A DNA stretch of 64,000 bases, taken from NCBI GenBank assembly GCA_021229015.1, contig CM037777.1, forward strand, positions 50,416,443 to 50,480,442, in the 5' to 3' direction. The notes beneath the pieces were generated by a model, which made no database searches, was not told where the DNA came from, and worked only from the letters and a program-made list of their open reading frames with translations. The position numbers and the translations under genes were made by a program. Positions 1-12,032 of the stretch are shown piece by piece. Numbering within the stretch: the first letter of the stretch is position 1; each line of letters opens with the position of its first letter. The DNA comes from Solen grandis (lineage: Eukaryota; Mollusca; Bivalvia; Adapedonta; Solenidae).

Positions 1-118
1 GGCACTCAGCATATAAAGGTAGTTCCAGGACTGGATGGCCCCGGTGTCAGGATAATGTGACTGGGTGTGGTAGACAAAGTCTCCAAATGACTGAAATACT
101 GTCAAAGGGACATTAAAC
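1..118 (+). mobile_element. SINE 3' part, cut by window start
   Basis: The stretch ends with TGACTGAAATACTGTCAAAG followed by GGACATTAAACAC. The same tail, in reverse complement, closes the SINE at 56360-56594 and the fragment at 63231-63328. This conserved tail is typical of molluscan tRNA-derived SINEs. The upstream part (GTGTCAGGATAATGTGACTG) differs from the body of the other two copies, so it is probably another SINE family sharing the tail. The head lies before the window. Confidence 0.5.
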
Positions 119-128
119 ACATTCACAA

Positions 129-376
129 TTAACCCTTTCCCTCATATAGAATAGACTCATTTTGACGCCTTAAATAGGTATCATATAAAGCCTGATCTGC
201 AGAAAACCACAGTTAAACCTTACCAAATTTAATTACAAAATCCTCATTTCTAGACCACTGAGGAGCAGCGAACAGCATAAAACCTGATCAGCCTGCGAGT
301 TACTCGCAGGCTGATCTGGTTTTATGCTGTTTGCATAGGTCTTTTCATGGTGTCCTCTATGAGGGAAAAGGGTTAA
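129..376 (+). mobile_element. TTAA-flanked hairpin MITE, copy A
   Basis: The element is bounded by TTAA (129-132 and 373-376). Terminal inverted repeats follow: CCCTTTCCCTCATA on the left, TATGAGGGAAAAGGG on the right. In the middle (271-331) two 30-base arms starting AACAGCATAAAACC form a near-perfect hairpin around GCCTGCGAGT/ACTCGCAGGC. One internal mismatch (CCTGATC against CCAGATC) recurs in all four good copies. It has no coding capacity. A TTAA target and CCC-starting ends fit a piggyBac-type MITE; Kolobok elements also use TTAA. Other copies: 19496-19697, 33916-34156, 59662-59903. Confidence 0.85.
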
Positions 377-2910
377 AGGCCCATTATTCTTCCAAAAGCA
401 GTGGATATTCTTTAGTCAGAAAAACAAAATGTGTATTACAGATTAGTTAAGAGATACAATCAAACATACTCGTTGACAACATTACTACATTGTATAAATA
501 AGAAAGAATCTTTTACTACAGATCATTCAATTGTTCACTACAAGACCTGATTTGCATATTCTGCATATCTTTGTCAATTATTGTCTGATGTTTTCCGTAT
601 GTCTCACTTGTATATAAACTGATGTAGCAGATGAAAATTGTGATTCAGTGACAGTTTTTTCAAATTCAAATTATTTTTTATTAAGGACCGTCTTTGGGGA
701 TACTTTCCAATTTAAAAAGTAAACAATAAGAGTATTTTGACATCTATACAACATTTTCAATGCATTTAACTGTTATTTTACAGCAGATATTAGCACATTA
801 TGTACCATTTGCATTAGTCTACAATATATATTTATTTTATCTTTTCATCTGTAAACATGAAATTGTATCACTATGAGATAATATGGGCCTTGAAAGGTTA
901 AATTTTTTTTTAATTCAATTTGTTGCAAAATATGTACTACTAACGAAGATATATCCCATACAGCCTGTCCTGTAGTAACAGATTTGTCGGTACTCGCCAG
1001 GTGACACAAAAGTTGTCAAACAAAATGCTCAACTGGACCTTTACATGGTCAACAGACAGGCCAATTACCACAGCCTGCCTGGCCAGTGGACTGTGCAGGG
1101 TCAGTCTGGCCCAACTGCCTGTCAGACTGGTGAGCCTGAAGACAATCAACTGCATCACTGAGGGTTTGCAAACAAGTTAATCCAATTTGACTGCACAATT
1201 CCCATAGATCCAATCTGGTGAGAGAGAGGTGGCCAGGCAATCTGGTACACATAGAGAAGAGTAAGAGCAGGCCTAGTGTACTACAGTAGAACTTTCAAGC
1301 TCCAAGTCAAACGGGTAGATATGTAAGGACTTCAGTCTGAGATCAGACTTATGTCACCAGTGCTGTGTTGACTGGCTCTAATTCCACCGACAATACTTTG
1401 TGCTTAGTGATATCGTAATTCTTAGATAAAGAAAAAATGCATCCACCATTTCTTGGTTTTCCATTTATACAAGCATATGACTATGATGACATGCAACCTT
1501 TACCTTCCAAACAAATAATATCAGTTTCTCTATATCAGACCCCACCCAATTAAATTTAGATGTTTTGCTTCAATTATTGAACTGCCTTTCCTTCATGTAA
1601 ATGATAATCTCCAGATGGCTTGAAATAAAACAATTTGACTTTTCCATGTTAAATACACATTTACAGCTGATTCTCCCATAAAATTTTGAAATGTCAGTTT
1701 ATTGATTCCATATATGGGCACAAATCTTGATAAATTCTTATTTTGTTTTTGCCACATTAATCTTAACACAAAATCTATAAACAGAATTTATTCAATATTA
1801 AGGACAGAAAAAAAAAGAAAAAAAAGCTAGCTGCAAACCTTATTGATAGACACTGAATCAGTTCTAAATAATTCCAAAATCATTTTTCAATTTGTTTTAA
1901 TCAATTATGCTTGCATGTTGTGAGATATTGTAAAGTATACCCTAATATCTCTATAGAAATAGTTGAAAAATATCGTTAACATCATGATCTTCATGATCTT
2001 CATGATAATATCATCAATAAGATTATAATTGTTACTTAGTTGTTATTTTGTTCTTTGTCATCAAATCATCACTGTTGTCACCATTATGATGGTTTTCATC
2101 ATCATCATCATCATCCAATCTCATCTACATCAGCCATAACAGACTGTTCCAATCAAAACCTAATTCCATCTGGGAGAACTATATCTCAAGCTTACAGCTT
2201 AACTATTTCATGGGGAAAAAAATCAACATTTAACGGTTATCAAAATTATTATCTGACAGAATATGCAGGGTATAATCTAACTTTCATCAAATAAAACACT
2301 GAATGAAAATACTACAGAATACCATATTAGAAGCAGTTTCCTATCTCATTTTATTTAAGCCTCTTCAATAGACAGATTGCAGTTTGAATATAAACAGTAT
2401 ACTTCCATGATTTGTTAGAGGCCTAGCAATATTGATCAGAGGCCTTGGCTCCAATCAGAAGCACACCGGTCACAATCACATCTCAATGTCTCTGATATAC
2501 CACTTGGCTCGATGACTTCAGTTTTGTTCCACCAAGTTAAAATTATGACAACCCTTCAATGCTTTAAAATTACTGCTGCAATATTATTATAAAGTTCCTG
2601 TTTCAATGCAATACTTGACCTCTTTACGATCTGAAGACCATCACTGCAAATATTTGCATTGGTTTCAATGCATGTTAAGTGTAATAATTTAAAACGAATA
2701 AGCTTGAAATTGTGGTGAAATATTCTTGACTAAGTTCAAGATGTTGCCCTAAAATTACAAAGATGGTCTAACACTCATTGTTTGTTTGTTGTAACATCTC
2801 AACAACAGTAGTTCATTCACATTGGGTCTTTGGTCTTCATGATCAATCAGTTCTGCAGGCCCCTAACTGTCTCAGGCTCAAATTTGAATATCATACTCAA
2901 ATCCCTATTG
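377..2910. other. Unique AT-rich DNA, no gene recognised
   Basis: No exon, RNA gene or complete mobile element is visible. Low-complexity items are an A-rich run near 1808-1826 and a CAT/ATC repeat at 2096-2116. The CAT repeat gives a small poly-His open frame that I take as a by-product. Short open frames on both strands lack recognisable domains. Confidence 0.5.
1000..1260. other. Higher-GC unique island
   Basis: This stretch is clearly richer in G and C than its flanks, with repeated CTGCCTG/CAGGC/CAGACTGG-like words and no similarity to the repeats described here. Two short minus-strand frames cross it (67 and 72 codons) without a recognisable domain. It could be a conserved noncoding element, a regulatory region or an unrecognised exon; sequence alone does not decide. 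Confidence 0.25.
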
Positions 2911-3085
2911 AACAGGTAACTGTTGAAAACAACACACAAGTCCCTTACTGCTGAGGTGCATAATTTTTCCGTTACCCTAGCAACCAGAATTTTGGTCCGA
3001 GAGAAAAATAATGTGACATGCAGAATCTCTGTACTGCCATCTATTCATATACCAAGTAGAGGTAATCTGCGGTCCGAAGCAGCTT
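2911..3085 (+). mobile_element. Family III element, decayed left end
   Basis: It matches the left end of the complete family III element at 32023-32755: AACAGGTAACTG, a GTTG/CAAC hairpin, then AGTCCCTTACTG for AGTCCCCTACCGG. Part of a core unit follows (TTCCGTTACCCTAGCAACCA, then ATACCAAG). The right end is missing, so this is a truncated, diverged copy. Confidence 0.6.
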
Positions 3086-3307
3086 GCAGTTGGAACCTGT
3101 ACAAGGACAAATAATACCGGTACTTTGGTGGTTTCTGTGCAAGTACAGTTTTTCAATAAATTTGTTGTTACTGATAACTTGATTGCTTGACAACACTAAA
3201 AACCTGCATTGTTATGATAAAAATGTATCAATTTCCATTCAAATTTTAGAAAATTTTATTTGAAAATATTCACTTGTTACAAATGACCTTGAAAGGAAAT
3301 AAATAAT

Positions 3308-6176
3308 AACTAGAACTGCCATTGTAATGGCGCAAATACCCCCAGCATGTCACTTTGTCACAGGAATGAAGTTTACAGATCTTGTTTCAAGTTTCATCTT
3401 GATGCCTTTTATACTTCTTCAGTTATGGCCAGGACAAAAATTAAGTATGAAAATTTACAAAGGGCAATAACTCCAAAATTATGTGACAGAGAATTATGGT
3501 TCTTGATCACTGCTCTCCCCCTCAATGAGATCTATCCACATATGAAGTTTCATCTTGATATTTTTTATACTTTTTGAGTTACGGCCAGGACAAAAATTAA
3601 GTATGAAAATTTACAAAGGGCAATTACTCCACAATTATGTGACAGAGCGTTATGGTTCTTGGTCATTGCACTGCCCCTCAATGAAGATCTATCCACATAT
3701 GAGTTTCATCTTGATATTTTCTTATACTTTTTTGAGTTACGCCAGGACAAAAATTAAGTATGAAATTTACAAAGGCAATTACTCCACAATTATGTGACAG
3801 AGGTTATGGTTCTTGTCACTGCATCCCCCTCAATGAGATCTATCCACATATGAAGTTTCATCTTGATATTTTTTTATACTTTTTGAGTTACGGCCAGGAC
3901 AAAAATTAAGTATGAAAATTTACAAAAGACAATAACTCCAAAATTACGCAACAGAGAGTTATGGTTCTTGGTCATTGCATGCCCCCTCAATAAGATCTAT
4001 CCACATATGAAGTTTCATCTTGATATTTTTTATACTTTTTGAGTTACGGCCAGGACAAAAATTAAGTATGAAAATTTACAAAGGGCAATTACTCCAAAAT
4101 TATGTGACAGAGAGTTATGGTTCTTGATCACTGCACTCCCCCTCAATGAGATCTATACACATATGAAGTTTCATCTTGATATTTTTTATACTTTTTGAGT
4201 TACGGCCAGGACAAAAATTAAGTATGAAAATTTACAAAGGACAATAACTCCAAAATTATGCAACAGAGAGTTATGGTTCTTGATCACTGCACTCCCTCCT
4301 CAATGAGATCTATCCACATATGAAGTTTCATCTTGATGCCTTTTATACTTTTTGAGTTACGGCCAGGACAAAAATTAAGTATGAAAATTTACAAAGGGCA
4401 ATTACTCCACAATTATGTGACAGAGCGTTATGGTTCTTGATCACTGCACTCCCCCTCAATGAGATCTATACACATATGGAGTTTCATCTTGATATTTTTT
4501 TATACTTTTTGAGTTACGGCCAGGACAAAAATTAAGTATGAAAATTTACAAAGGACAATAACTCCAAAATTATGCAACAGAGAGTTATGGTTCTTGATCA
4601 CTGCACTCCCTCCTCAATGAGATCTATCCACATATGAAGTCTCACTTGATATTTTTTTATACTTTTTGAGTTACGGCCAGGACAAAAATTAAGTATGAAA
4701 ATTTACAAAGGACAATAACTCCAAAATTATGCAACAGAGAGTTATGGTTCTTGTCACTGCATCCCCTCAATGAGATCTATCACATATGAAGTTTCATCTT
4801 GATCTTTTAAACTTTTTAGTTACGCCCGACAAAAATTAAGTATGAAAATTTACAAAGGGCAATTACTCCACAATTATGTGACAGAGCGTTATGGTTCTTG
4901 ATCATACATCCCCCTCAATGAGATCTATACACATATGGAGTTTCATCTTGATATTTTTTTATACTTTTTGAGTTACGGCCAGGACAAAAATTAAGTATGA
5001 AAATTTACAAAGGACAATAACTCCAAAATTATGCAACAGAGAGTTATGGTTCTTGATCACTGCACTCCCTCCTCAATGAGATCTATCCACATATGAAGTT
5101 TCATCTTGATATTTTTTATACTTTTTGAGTTACGGCCAGGACAAAAATTAAGTATGAAAATTTACAAAGGGCAATAACTCCAAAATTATGCAACAGAGAG
5201 TTATGGTTCTTGGTCACTGCATGTCCCCTCAATGAGATCTATCTACATATGAAGTTTCATCTTGATATCTTTTAAACTTTTTATGTTACGGCCCGGACAA
5301 AAATTAAGTATGAAAATTTACAAAGGGCAATAACTACAAAATTATGCAACAGAGAGTTATGGTTCTTGGTCACTGCATGTCCCCTCAATGAGATCTATCC
5401 ACATATGAAGTTTCATCTTGATGCCTTTTATACTTTTTGAGTTACGGCCCGGACAAAAATTAAGTATGAAAATTTACAAAGGGCAATTACTCCAAAATTA
5501 TGTGACAGAGAGTTATGGTTCTTGATCACTGCACTCCCCCTCAATGAGATCTATACACATATGGAGTTTCATCTTGATATTTTTTTATACTTTTTGAGTT
5601 ACGGCCAGGACAAAAATTAAGTATGAAAATTTACAAAGGGCAATTACTCCAAAATTATGTGACAGAGAGTTATGGTTCTTGATCACTGCACTCCCCCTCA
5701 ATGAGATCTATACACATATGAAGTTTCATCTTGATTTTTATACTTTTTGAGTTACGCCCGGACAAAAATTAAGTATGAAAATTTACAAAGGCAATACTCC
5801 AAAATTATGACAGAGAGTTATGGTTCTTGATCACTGCACTCCCCCTCAATGAGATCTATACACATATGGAGTTTCATCTTGATATCTTTTAAACTTTTTA
5901 TGTTACGGCCCGGACAAAAATTAAGTATGAAAATTTACAAAGGGCAATTACTCCAAAATTATGTGCAACAGAGAGTTATGGTTCTTGATCACTGCACTCC
6001 CCCTCAATGAGATCTATACACATATGAAGTTTCATCTTGATGCCTTTTATACTTTTTGAGTTATGGCCTGGAAAAAGAAACTGACAGAAGGCCGGACGGA
6101 CGGCCAGATGGCCGGACAGACAGACAAGCTGAATCCAGTATACCCCCCTTTCAACTTTGTTGTGCGGGGGTATAAT
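3308..6176 (+). mobile_element. Family II tandem-core element, complete
   Basis: The left end starts AACTAGAACT and has a perfect hairpin GCCATT-GT-AATGGC (3318-3331), then ATACCCCC (3336-3343). The core is a long array of a ~155-bp unit. The right end holds a GGCCGGACGGACGGCC stretch (about 6090-6120) and a hairpin made of TATACCCCCC and GGGGGTATA (6139-6174), ending in TAATAA. ATACCCCC at the left is inverted to GGGGGTAT at the right. No protein is encoded. The plan matches families I and III-VI, so I infer a non-autonomous, possibly Helitron/Helentron-like element. Confidence 0.75.
3420..6062 (+). repeat. ~155-bp tandem array, about 17 units
   Basis: Each unit carries GAGTTACGGCCAGGACAAAA, ATTAAGTATGAAAATTTACA, a AAAGGGCAATAACTCC box, CAGAGAGTTATGGTTCTTG, CTCAATGAGATCTAT and ATATGAAGTTTCATCTTGAT. 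Units differ mainly at ATTACTCC versus ATAACTCC, TGTGACAG versus TGCAACAG, and a ATATTTTTT versus GCCTTTT segment. Units near 3720-3830, 4740-4830 and 5730-5810 have clustered single-base losses in doublets and homopolymers. Short frames in the array are by-products. Confidence 0.9.
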
Positions 6177-6255
6177 AAATAATAAACTTGCTTTCCTTTG
6201 CAAAATTTAAATATATGAATAGTCTTCAACACAAGTCACAGAATATTTTGTGCGA

Positions 6256-6269
6256 TAATACCGCGGTAT
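6256..6269. repeat. Perfect 14-bp palindrome
   Basis: AATACCGCGGTATT is its own reverse complement and is followed by a second partly palindromic word, ACCATGGTATACCGTGGT. No function can be assigned. It may be part of an eroded repeat. Confidence 0.4.
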
Positions 6270-6324
6270 TTACCTAAAAACCATGGTATACCGTGGTACA
6301 GTTCCAACCCATGGTTCCCAGCCT

Positions 6325-6434
6325 TATACCAAGTCTCATAATTTTATCTTAAATGGTTTTTAAGTTACGGGATCCAGATTTCCGGATATCCGGACAGAAA
6401 GACAGACAGAGGGTAAACACTGGTAGGGGACTAA
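6325..6434 (+). mobile_element. Family III element, solo right end
   Basis: It matches the right end of the element at 32023-32755: TTATACCAAGTCTCAT, TTACGGGATCCAGATT, a GGACAGAAAGACAGACAGAGG stretch and GGTAGGGGACTAA. The left arm of the terminal hairpin is lost. No left end lies nearby, since the family II element sits immediately upstream. Confidence 0.6.
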
Positions 6435-7066
6435 ACCGATGGGAATAGCTTGAGTCTGAGTATGAAAATCAGACTTTAAAGTCAGATACCAATTTTCAAC
6501 AACATGGGACTAGGAACTAGAGTCATGTTAAGGAGATGTACTAAGTACAATTTTTAACAACAATGTTGCAGCAGGGGACTAGACCCACACCTCCCATGGC
6601 CAGCCACAAGATAAATACTCTAACCTCTTGACCCCATCTGCACCTTGTACACACAATGCAGCTACCATTACCAGTGCTCCAGATAATTTTTTATCCAATC
6701 AGTACAGTACTGATTAAAATCAAAACATATCAGTACCGACCAACTTCCATCAGTACCACTTGCACAATAGAGAGAACACAATGTTAATCACGAACACTTT
6801 TAATTTCATATTCTAAAGACAAACATGTTACACTTTTTTATAATGAAAATGGTATAATTTTTTTTCATTTTATAAAAATCTGTATCTTTTTAAATATATT
6901 TTGCAAAAATTTATGGACAATCCTTCATCTGCATGAAGAGGTCACATGACTGTCATATGTGTTCTATGTAATCAAGTGTTGAAAATAAGTCAATGTATTC
7001 TGAAAGAGCAGACTTATATACATTTCTTGTTAAATTTGTCCTCAGAGAGTAAGCTTTAGTTTGATA
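6435..7066. other. Unique AT-rich DNA
   Basis: No gene or element is recognised. A partial AGCAGGGGACTAGACC near 6570-6590 resembles the family III terminus again but is too short to call. Confidence 0.4.
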
Positions 7067-8068
7067 AACAAGAGGCCCATGATGGCCCTAAATCGCTCAC
7101 CTGAGATAAAAAGGTTGACCCAAGGAAAATCTGTACCAATTTATTTTAAAATCTGGCCACTAGTTTTGAAGAAGATGATTTTTAAAGTTTTCATTTTTTT
7201 TTCTTTTTGTTGCCATGGCAACCAGAGTTCTACATGGATCAAGTTTATTTTAGCAACTTTTGTGAAGGTTGACCCAAGGATCATCCCTGCTAAGTTTAAT
7301 CAAATTCTGTCCAGTGGTGTCAGAGGAGATGTTGTTTAAAGGTTTCTCTATATACATATAAGGCAAATAAGCCCCGCCCCTGGCGGCCATGTTTTTTTAC
7401 GGATCGGAATAATTTTAGCAACTTTGGTAGAGGTTGACCCAAGGAACATCTGTACCAATTTATTTTAAAATCTGGCCAGAAGTTTTTGAAGAAGATGATT
7501 TTTAAAGTTTTCATTATTTTTTTTTGTTGTTGCCATGGCAACCAGAGTTCTACATGGATCAAGTTTATTTTAGCAACTTTTGTGAAGGTTAACCCAAGGA
7601 TCATCCCTGCCAAGTTTAATCAAATTCTGTCCAGTGGTTTCAGAGGAGATGTTGTTTAAAGGTTTCTCTATATACATATAAGGCAAATAAGCCCCGCCCC
7701 TGGCAGCCATGTTTTTTTACGGATCGGAATAATTTTAGCAACTTTGGTAGAGGTTGACCCAAGGAACATCTGTACCAATTTATTTTAAAATCTGGCCAGT
7801 AGTTTTGAAGAAGATGATTTTTTAAGTTTTCATTTTTTATTTTTTTTTGTTGCCATGGCAACCAGAGTTCTACATGGATGAAGTTTATTTTAGCAACTTT
7901 TGTGAAGGTTGACCCAAGGATCATCCCTGCCAAGTTAAATCAAATTCTGTCCAGTGGTTTCAGAGGAGATGTCGTTTAAAGAAAATTGTTGACGACGGAC
8001 GACGACGGACGACGGACGCAGGGCGATCCTAATAGCTCACTTGAGCACAAAGTGCTCAGGTGAGCTAA
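7067..8068 (+). mobile_element. Family I tandem-core element, copy 1
   Basis: The left end is AACAAGAGGCCCATGATGGC with the GGCCCATGATGGCC hairpin, then TCGCTCACCTGAG. The core has about 2.7 units of ~330 bp (GTTGACCCAAGGA, TGTACCAATTTATTTTAAAA, TTGCCATGGCAACCAGAG). The right end holds GACGACGGACGACGGACG, then a hairpin from AGCTCAC-TTGAGCAC and GTGCTCAGGTGAGCT, closing in CTAA (8065-8068). Minus-strand frames of 97 codons occur twice because the unit is repeated; they are not genes. Confidence 0.8.
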
Positions 8069-8248
8069 AAAAGAAGTGCAAGCAAAGGATTTACTACGAA
8101 TAAACTAAAAAGTGAATAAATTCATTTTTAGCACTTTTGTTCTGTCCCTTTTGTTCTGTTTTTACAAGGAGATCTCCAAAATTATATCTCGATACAATAA
8201 TCTATCTCTATTTCTAAATTATAGTTTTAAATCATACTTCTTTCTTAA

Positions 8249-9790
8249 AACAAGACGGCCATGATGGCCCTGAATCGCTCACCTGAGTACCATTGCTTCA
8301 ACTGATGTCAAGGTTTTTAAACAGACAAGGATTCTGATATTACTTAATCTAAAACATTTTACCCCTGACAATACTACACACCAAATATCTAAGCAATGGG
8401 CCATATGGTTTCAGAGAAGACTTGGGTGCAGGGTCATTTATCACCGTATGGCCAAGACTTTGAAAATCTTTGTAATGAACCATTAGATGCTACTACATAC
8501 CAAAAATCTTAGCTCTAGGCCTTATTGATTCATAGAAGAAGATTTTTTAAGATTTTCCTATTTAACTCTATGTAAAACAAGTGACCCCTGGTGTGGGGTC
8601 ATTTATCACCATTGGGCTATGATTTGTACAATCTTGGTAGTGGCCCATAAGATGATGCTACATACCAAATATCTAACCTCTAGGCCTTATGGATATATAG
8701 AAAAAGATTTTTTCAGATTTTCCTATATAACTCTATGTAAAACAAGTGACCCCTGGTGCGGGGTCATTTATAACCGTAGGGCTATGATTTGTACAATCTT
8801 GGTGGTGGCCCATAAGATGATGCTTCATACCAAATATCTAAGCCTTATGGATTCATGGAAGAAGATTTTTTAAGATTTTCCTATATAACTCTATGTAAAA
8901 CAAGTGACCCCTGGTGCGGGGTCATTTATCACCATGGGGCTATAATTTGTACAATCTTGGTGGTGGCCCATAAGATGATGCTACACACCAAATATCTAAG
9001 CTCTAGGCCTAATGGATTCATAGAAGAAGATTTTTTAAGATTTTCCTATATAACTCTATGTAAAACAAGTGACCCCTGGTGCGGGGTCATTTATAACCGT
9101 AGGGCTATGATTTGTACAATCTTGGTGGTGGCCCATAAGATGATGCTACATACCAAATATCTAAGCTCTAGGCCTTATGGATTCATGGAAGAAGATTTTT
9201 TAAGATTTTCCTATAACTCTATGTAAAACAAGTGACCCCTGGTGCGGGGTCATTTATCACCATAGGGCTATGATTTGTACAATCTTGGTAGTGGCCCATA
9301 AGATGATGCTACATACCAAATATCTAAACTCTAGGCCTTATGGATTCATAGAAGAAGATTTTTTAAGATTTTCCTATATAACTCTATTTAAAACAAGTGA
9401 CCCCTGGTGCGGGGTCATTTATCACCATTGGGCTATGATTTGTACAATCTTGGTAGGCATCCACTAGACAATGCTTCACATTAAATATCTAAGCTCTAGA
9501 CCCTGCAGTTTTGCAGAAGAAATTTTTAAAGTTTGCATTTTTATAATCTATTTTTAGCTCCTGTGACCTAATTATGCCATGGACCAGAACCATTTCTACA
9601 ACTTTAGTAGAGCTTCATCCAAGGAACATTCCTGCAAAATATTTTTCAAATTGGCCAAGCCGTTTAGGAGGAGATGTTGTTTGAAGCAATTGTTGACGCC
9701 GGACACACGGACGATGGACGCCGGACAAAAGGCAATCAGAAAAGCTCACCTTGAGCACAACCTTGAGCACGTTGTGCTCATGTGAGCTAA
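8249..9790 (+). mobile_element. Family I tandem-core element, copy 2
   Basis: The left end (AACAAGACGGCCATGATGGC) has a one-base change in its hairpin. The core is a ~160-bp unit starting AACAAGTGACCCCTGG, in about five to seven copies (TGGTGTGGGGTCATTTATCA, TTTGTACAATCTTGG, CATACCAAATATCTAAGC). The right arm includes CCATGGACCAGAACC and GCCGGACACACGGACG, and ends GTGCTCATGTGAGCTAA. The peptide MICTILVVAHKMMLHTKYL recurs because the unit repeats. A related copy lies at 24486-27284. Confidence 0.8.
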
Positions 9791-9811
9791 AAACAAGCAA
9801 GTAACAAGTTA

Positions 9812-12032
9812 AACTAGAACCGCAAGCGGTATCTCGGTTTTCGCTTTTAACCTAATCAACTTGAACACTTTATTTCAACTAAGCCACAACTTTCAATATG
9901 AAACAGAACGAAAAGGTTTTTGAAGACCTACTCTCATTTGCACAGTTTTATTTTTGCAATGTTAGAACATTCAAACTCTTCTAGCGCAAATATTTTCCCA
10001 TACCCTGTCTCTTGAAATCCATCACATTCTGTGGTGCTGTCAACAAGGAACAAAATGCTGAAAACCGCATTTCAATCAGACTTAAACATTTTGAGTTATA
10101 AGCAAAAGAGTGATTTTAAACAAAACGCCCTCTAGCGGCAAAATTAGAAACAAAATTGCAAAAACAGCAAATAGTTCAAACAAGTATATAAGTCGCTCTA
10201 GTCGAACATTCTTTTTCTTATATATCACAACTTGGAGCATAAAAACTGATTAACAATTATTCCAAAAAAGAATCAAACTTTGGACTGCCGTAAAATGAAC
10301 AAATCAAGTCCGATCTTCAAAAACTAAACATCACTGGAAAGAGCTCCTCAAGAACTAAAACCTTTGTTTTATATACTCTCAATGAAATATTTTTATATTT
10401 GGAGCACTTTGTGGCCGAATAAAAACACAATAATCGTAATATGACATTGACCTTTTCAATTCTTTTTTATTTTTCGAATTGTGAGGCCCTTTCAAACATA
10501 ACAATACATATCGTGTAAAAATTTCATGAAGAATGAACAGAAAATAAAGTCAGGAGCGACAAAAACATGTTTTTGAAATTTTAATTTTTCCTAAAATTTA
10601 GTGAAGTTTGACCGTTTCTAGAGGACAAACCACGCATTTCCTTAATTCGCCACCCCATATATTTTGTGTGTATACGTCTTTCAAATGTTATGCCGCAGAC
10701 GGAATTCTTCTATCTGATCTCTAACAAAAACGGATAGGTTTTTCGTAGATCTACCCTCATTTGCACAGTTGTATTTTATTTTTTTTTGCGAGGTTCGAAC
10801 ATTCAACCTTCCGTAGCTCAAAAGCTTTCAGCCACACGGACCCTCGAATCCTATCATATGTTATTAGGCTATCAACAGGGGACAGAATGCAAAAAACCGC
10901 ATTCGAATCGGACTTCAACTTTTTGAGTTATAAGCAAAAGAATGATTTCAAGAAAAGCGCCCCCTAGCGGCAAAATGAGAAAGAAAATTGATTAAAATTT
11001 TACTGTTAGGTACCTAGCAAAGCAGCAAATAGTTCAATCAAGTATACTAGTCGCACAAGTCAAACTTTTTATTCTTATGTATCAGAATTTGAAGCATAAA
11101 ACCTGATTTACAATTATTCCAAAAAAGGATCAAACTTTGGACTGCCGTATAATGACCAAATCAAGTCCGATCTTCAAAAACTAAACATCACTGGAAAGAG
11201 CTCTTTAAGAACTAAAACTTTTGTTCATATACTCTCAATGAAATATTCTTAGTTTTTGAGCTATTTGTGGCCGAATAAAAACACAATAATCGTAATATGA
11301 CCTTGACCTTTTCAATTCTTTTTTATTTTTTGAATTGTGAGGCCCTTTCAAACATAACAATACATATCGTGTGAAAATTTCATGAAGAATGAACAGAAAA
11401 TAAAGTCAGGAGCGACAAAAACATGTTTTTGAAATTTTAATTTTTCCTAAAATTTAGTGAAGTTTGACCTTTTCTAGAGGACAAACCACGCATTTCCTTA
11501 ATTCGCCACCCCATATATTTTGTGCGTATATGTCTTGCAAATCGTATGCAGCAAACAGAATTCTTCTATCTGATCTCTAACAAAAGTGGGAAGGTTTTTC
11601 GTAGACCTACCCTCATTATTTCACTTTTTTCCAAGGTTCGAACATTCAACCTCTCCTAGAACAATTTTTTTCCCGTACTCGATGATGAGATTTCCATCAT
11701 ATTTGATTGGGCTGTCAACAAGGAACATTATGTAAAAAACCGCATCTAAATCAGGTTTCAAATTGTTGAGTTTTTAGCAAAACAGTGATTACATGCATTG
11801 CGCCCCCTAGTGGCTAAATCAGAAAAAAAAGTGAAACGTTTGACCATTTAGGCACATGTTCAGATAAAGATCACTCCATGCCCAAAATTTCATAGCTGTA
11901 GCTTTTTTCATCTGGCCGCTAGGCTGGACACAAAAATGGGTGGAATTGGAAAAATAATAAAAATAAAAAAAAATAAAAAAAATCAACAGAAGAAGAACAA
12001 TAGGTTTTCGCCCAGCAGAGGCGAAAACCTAA
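9812..12032 (+). mobile_element. Family VI tandem-core element
   Basis: The left end starts AACTAGA with a perfect hairpin ACCGC-AA-GCGGT (9819-9830), then TCTCGGTTTTCGC. The right end is a perfect 11-bp hairpin AGGTTTTCGCC/GGCGAAAACCT (12002-12030) followed by AA, so it closes in CTAA. GGTTTTCGC at the left is inverted at the right. The core has about 2.5 units of ~830 bp; landmarks are CCCTCTAGCGGCAAAAT (about 10130), CCCCCTAGCGGCAAAATGAG (about 10960) and CCCCCTAGTGGCTAAATCAG (about 11800). No protein is encoded. Confidence 0.75.

Noticed and set aside
2040..2294. Small His-rich protein
   Set aside because: The His run comes from a CAT/ATC microsatellite; the rest of the frame has no recognisable domain.
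7320..7933. Two near-identical 97-codon minus-strand genes
   Set aside because: They are the reverse strand of repeated family I core units inside an element with defined ends.
8619..9467. Recurring peptide with MICTILVVAHKMMLHTKYL as a possible repeat protein gene
   Set aside because: It is the family I core unit read in one frame, broken by stops and frameshifts between units and repeated again at 24857-26866. Element ends bracket it, and no start or splice context supports a gene.
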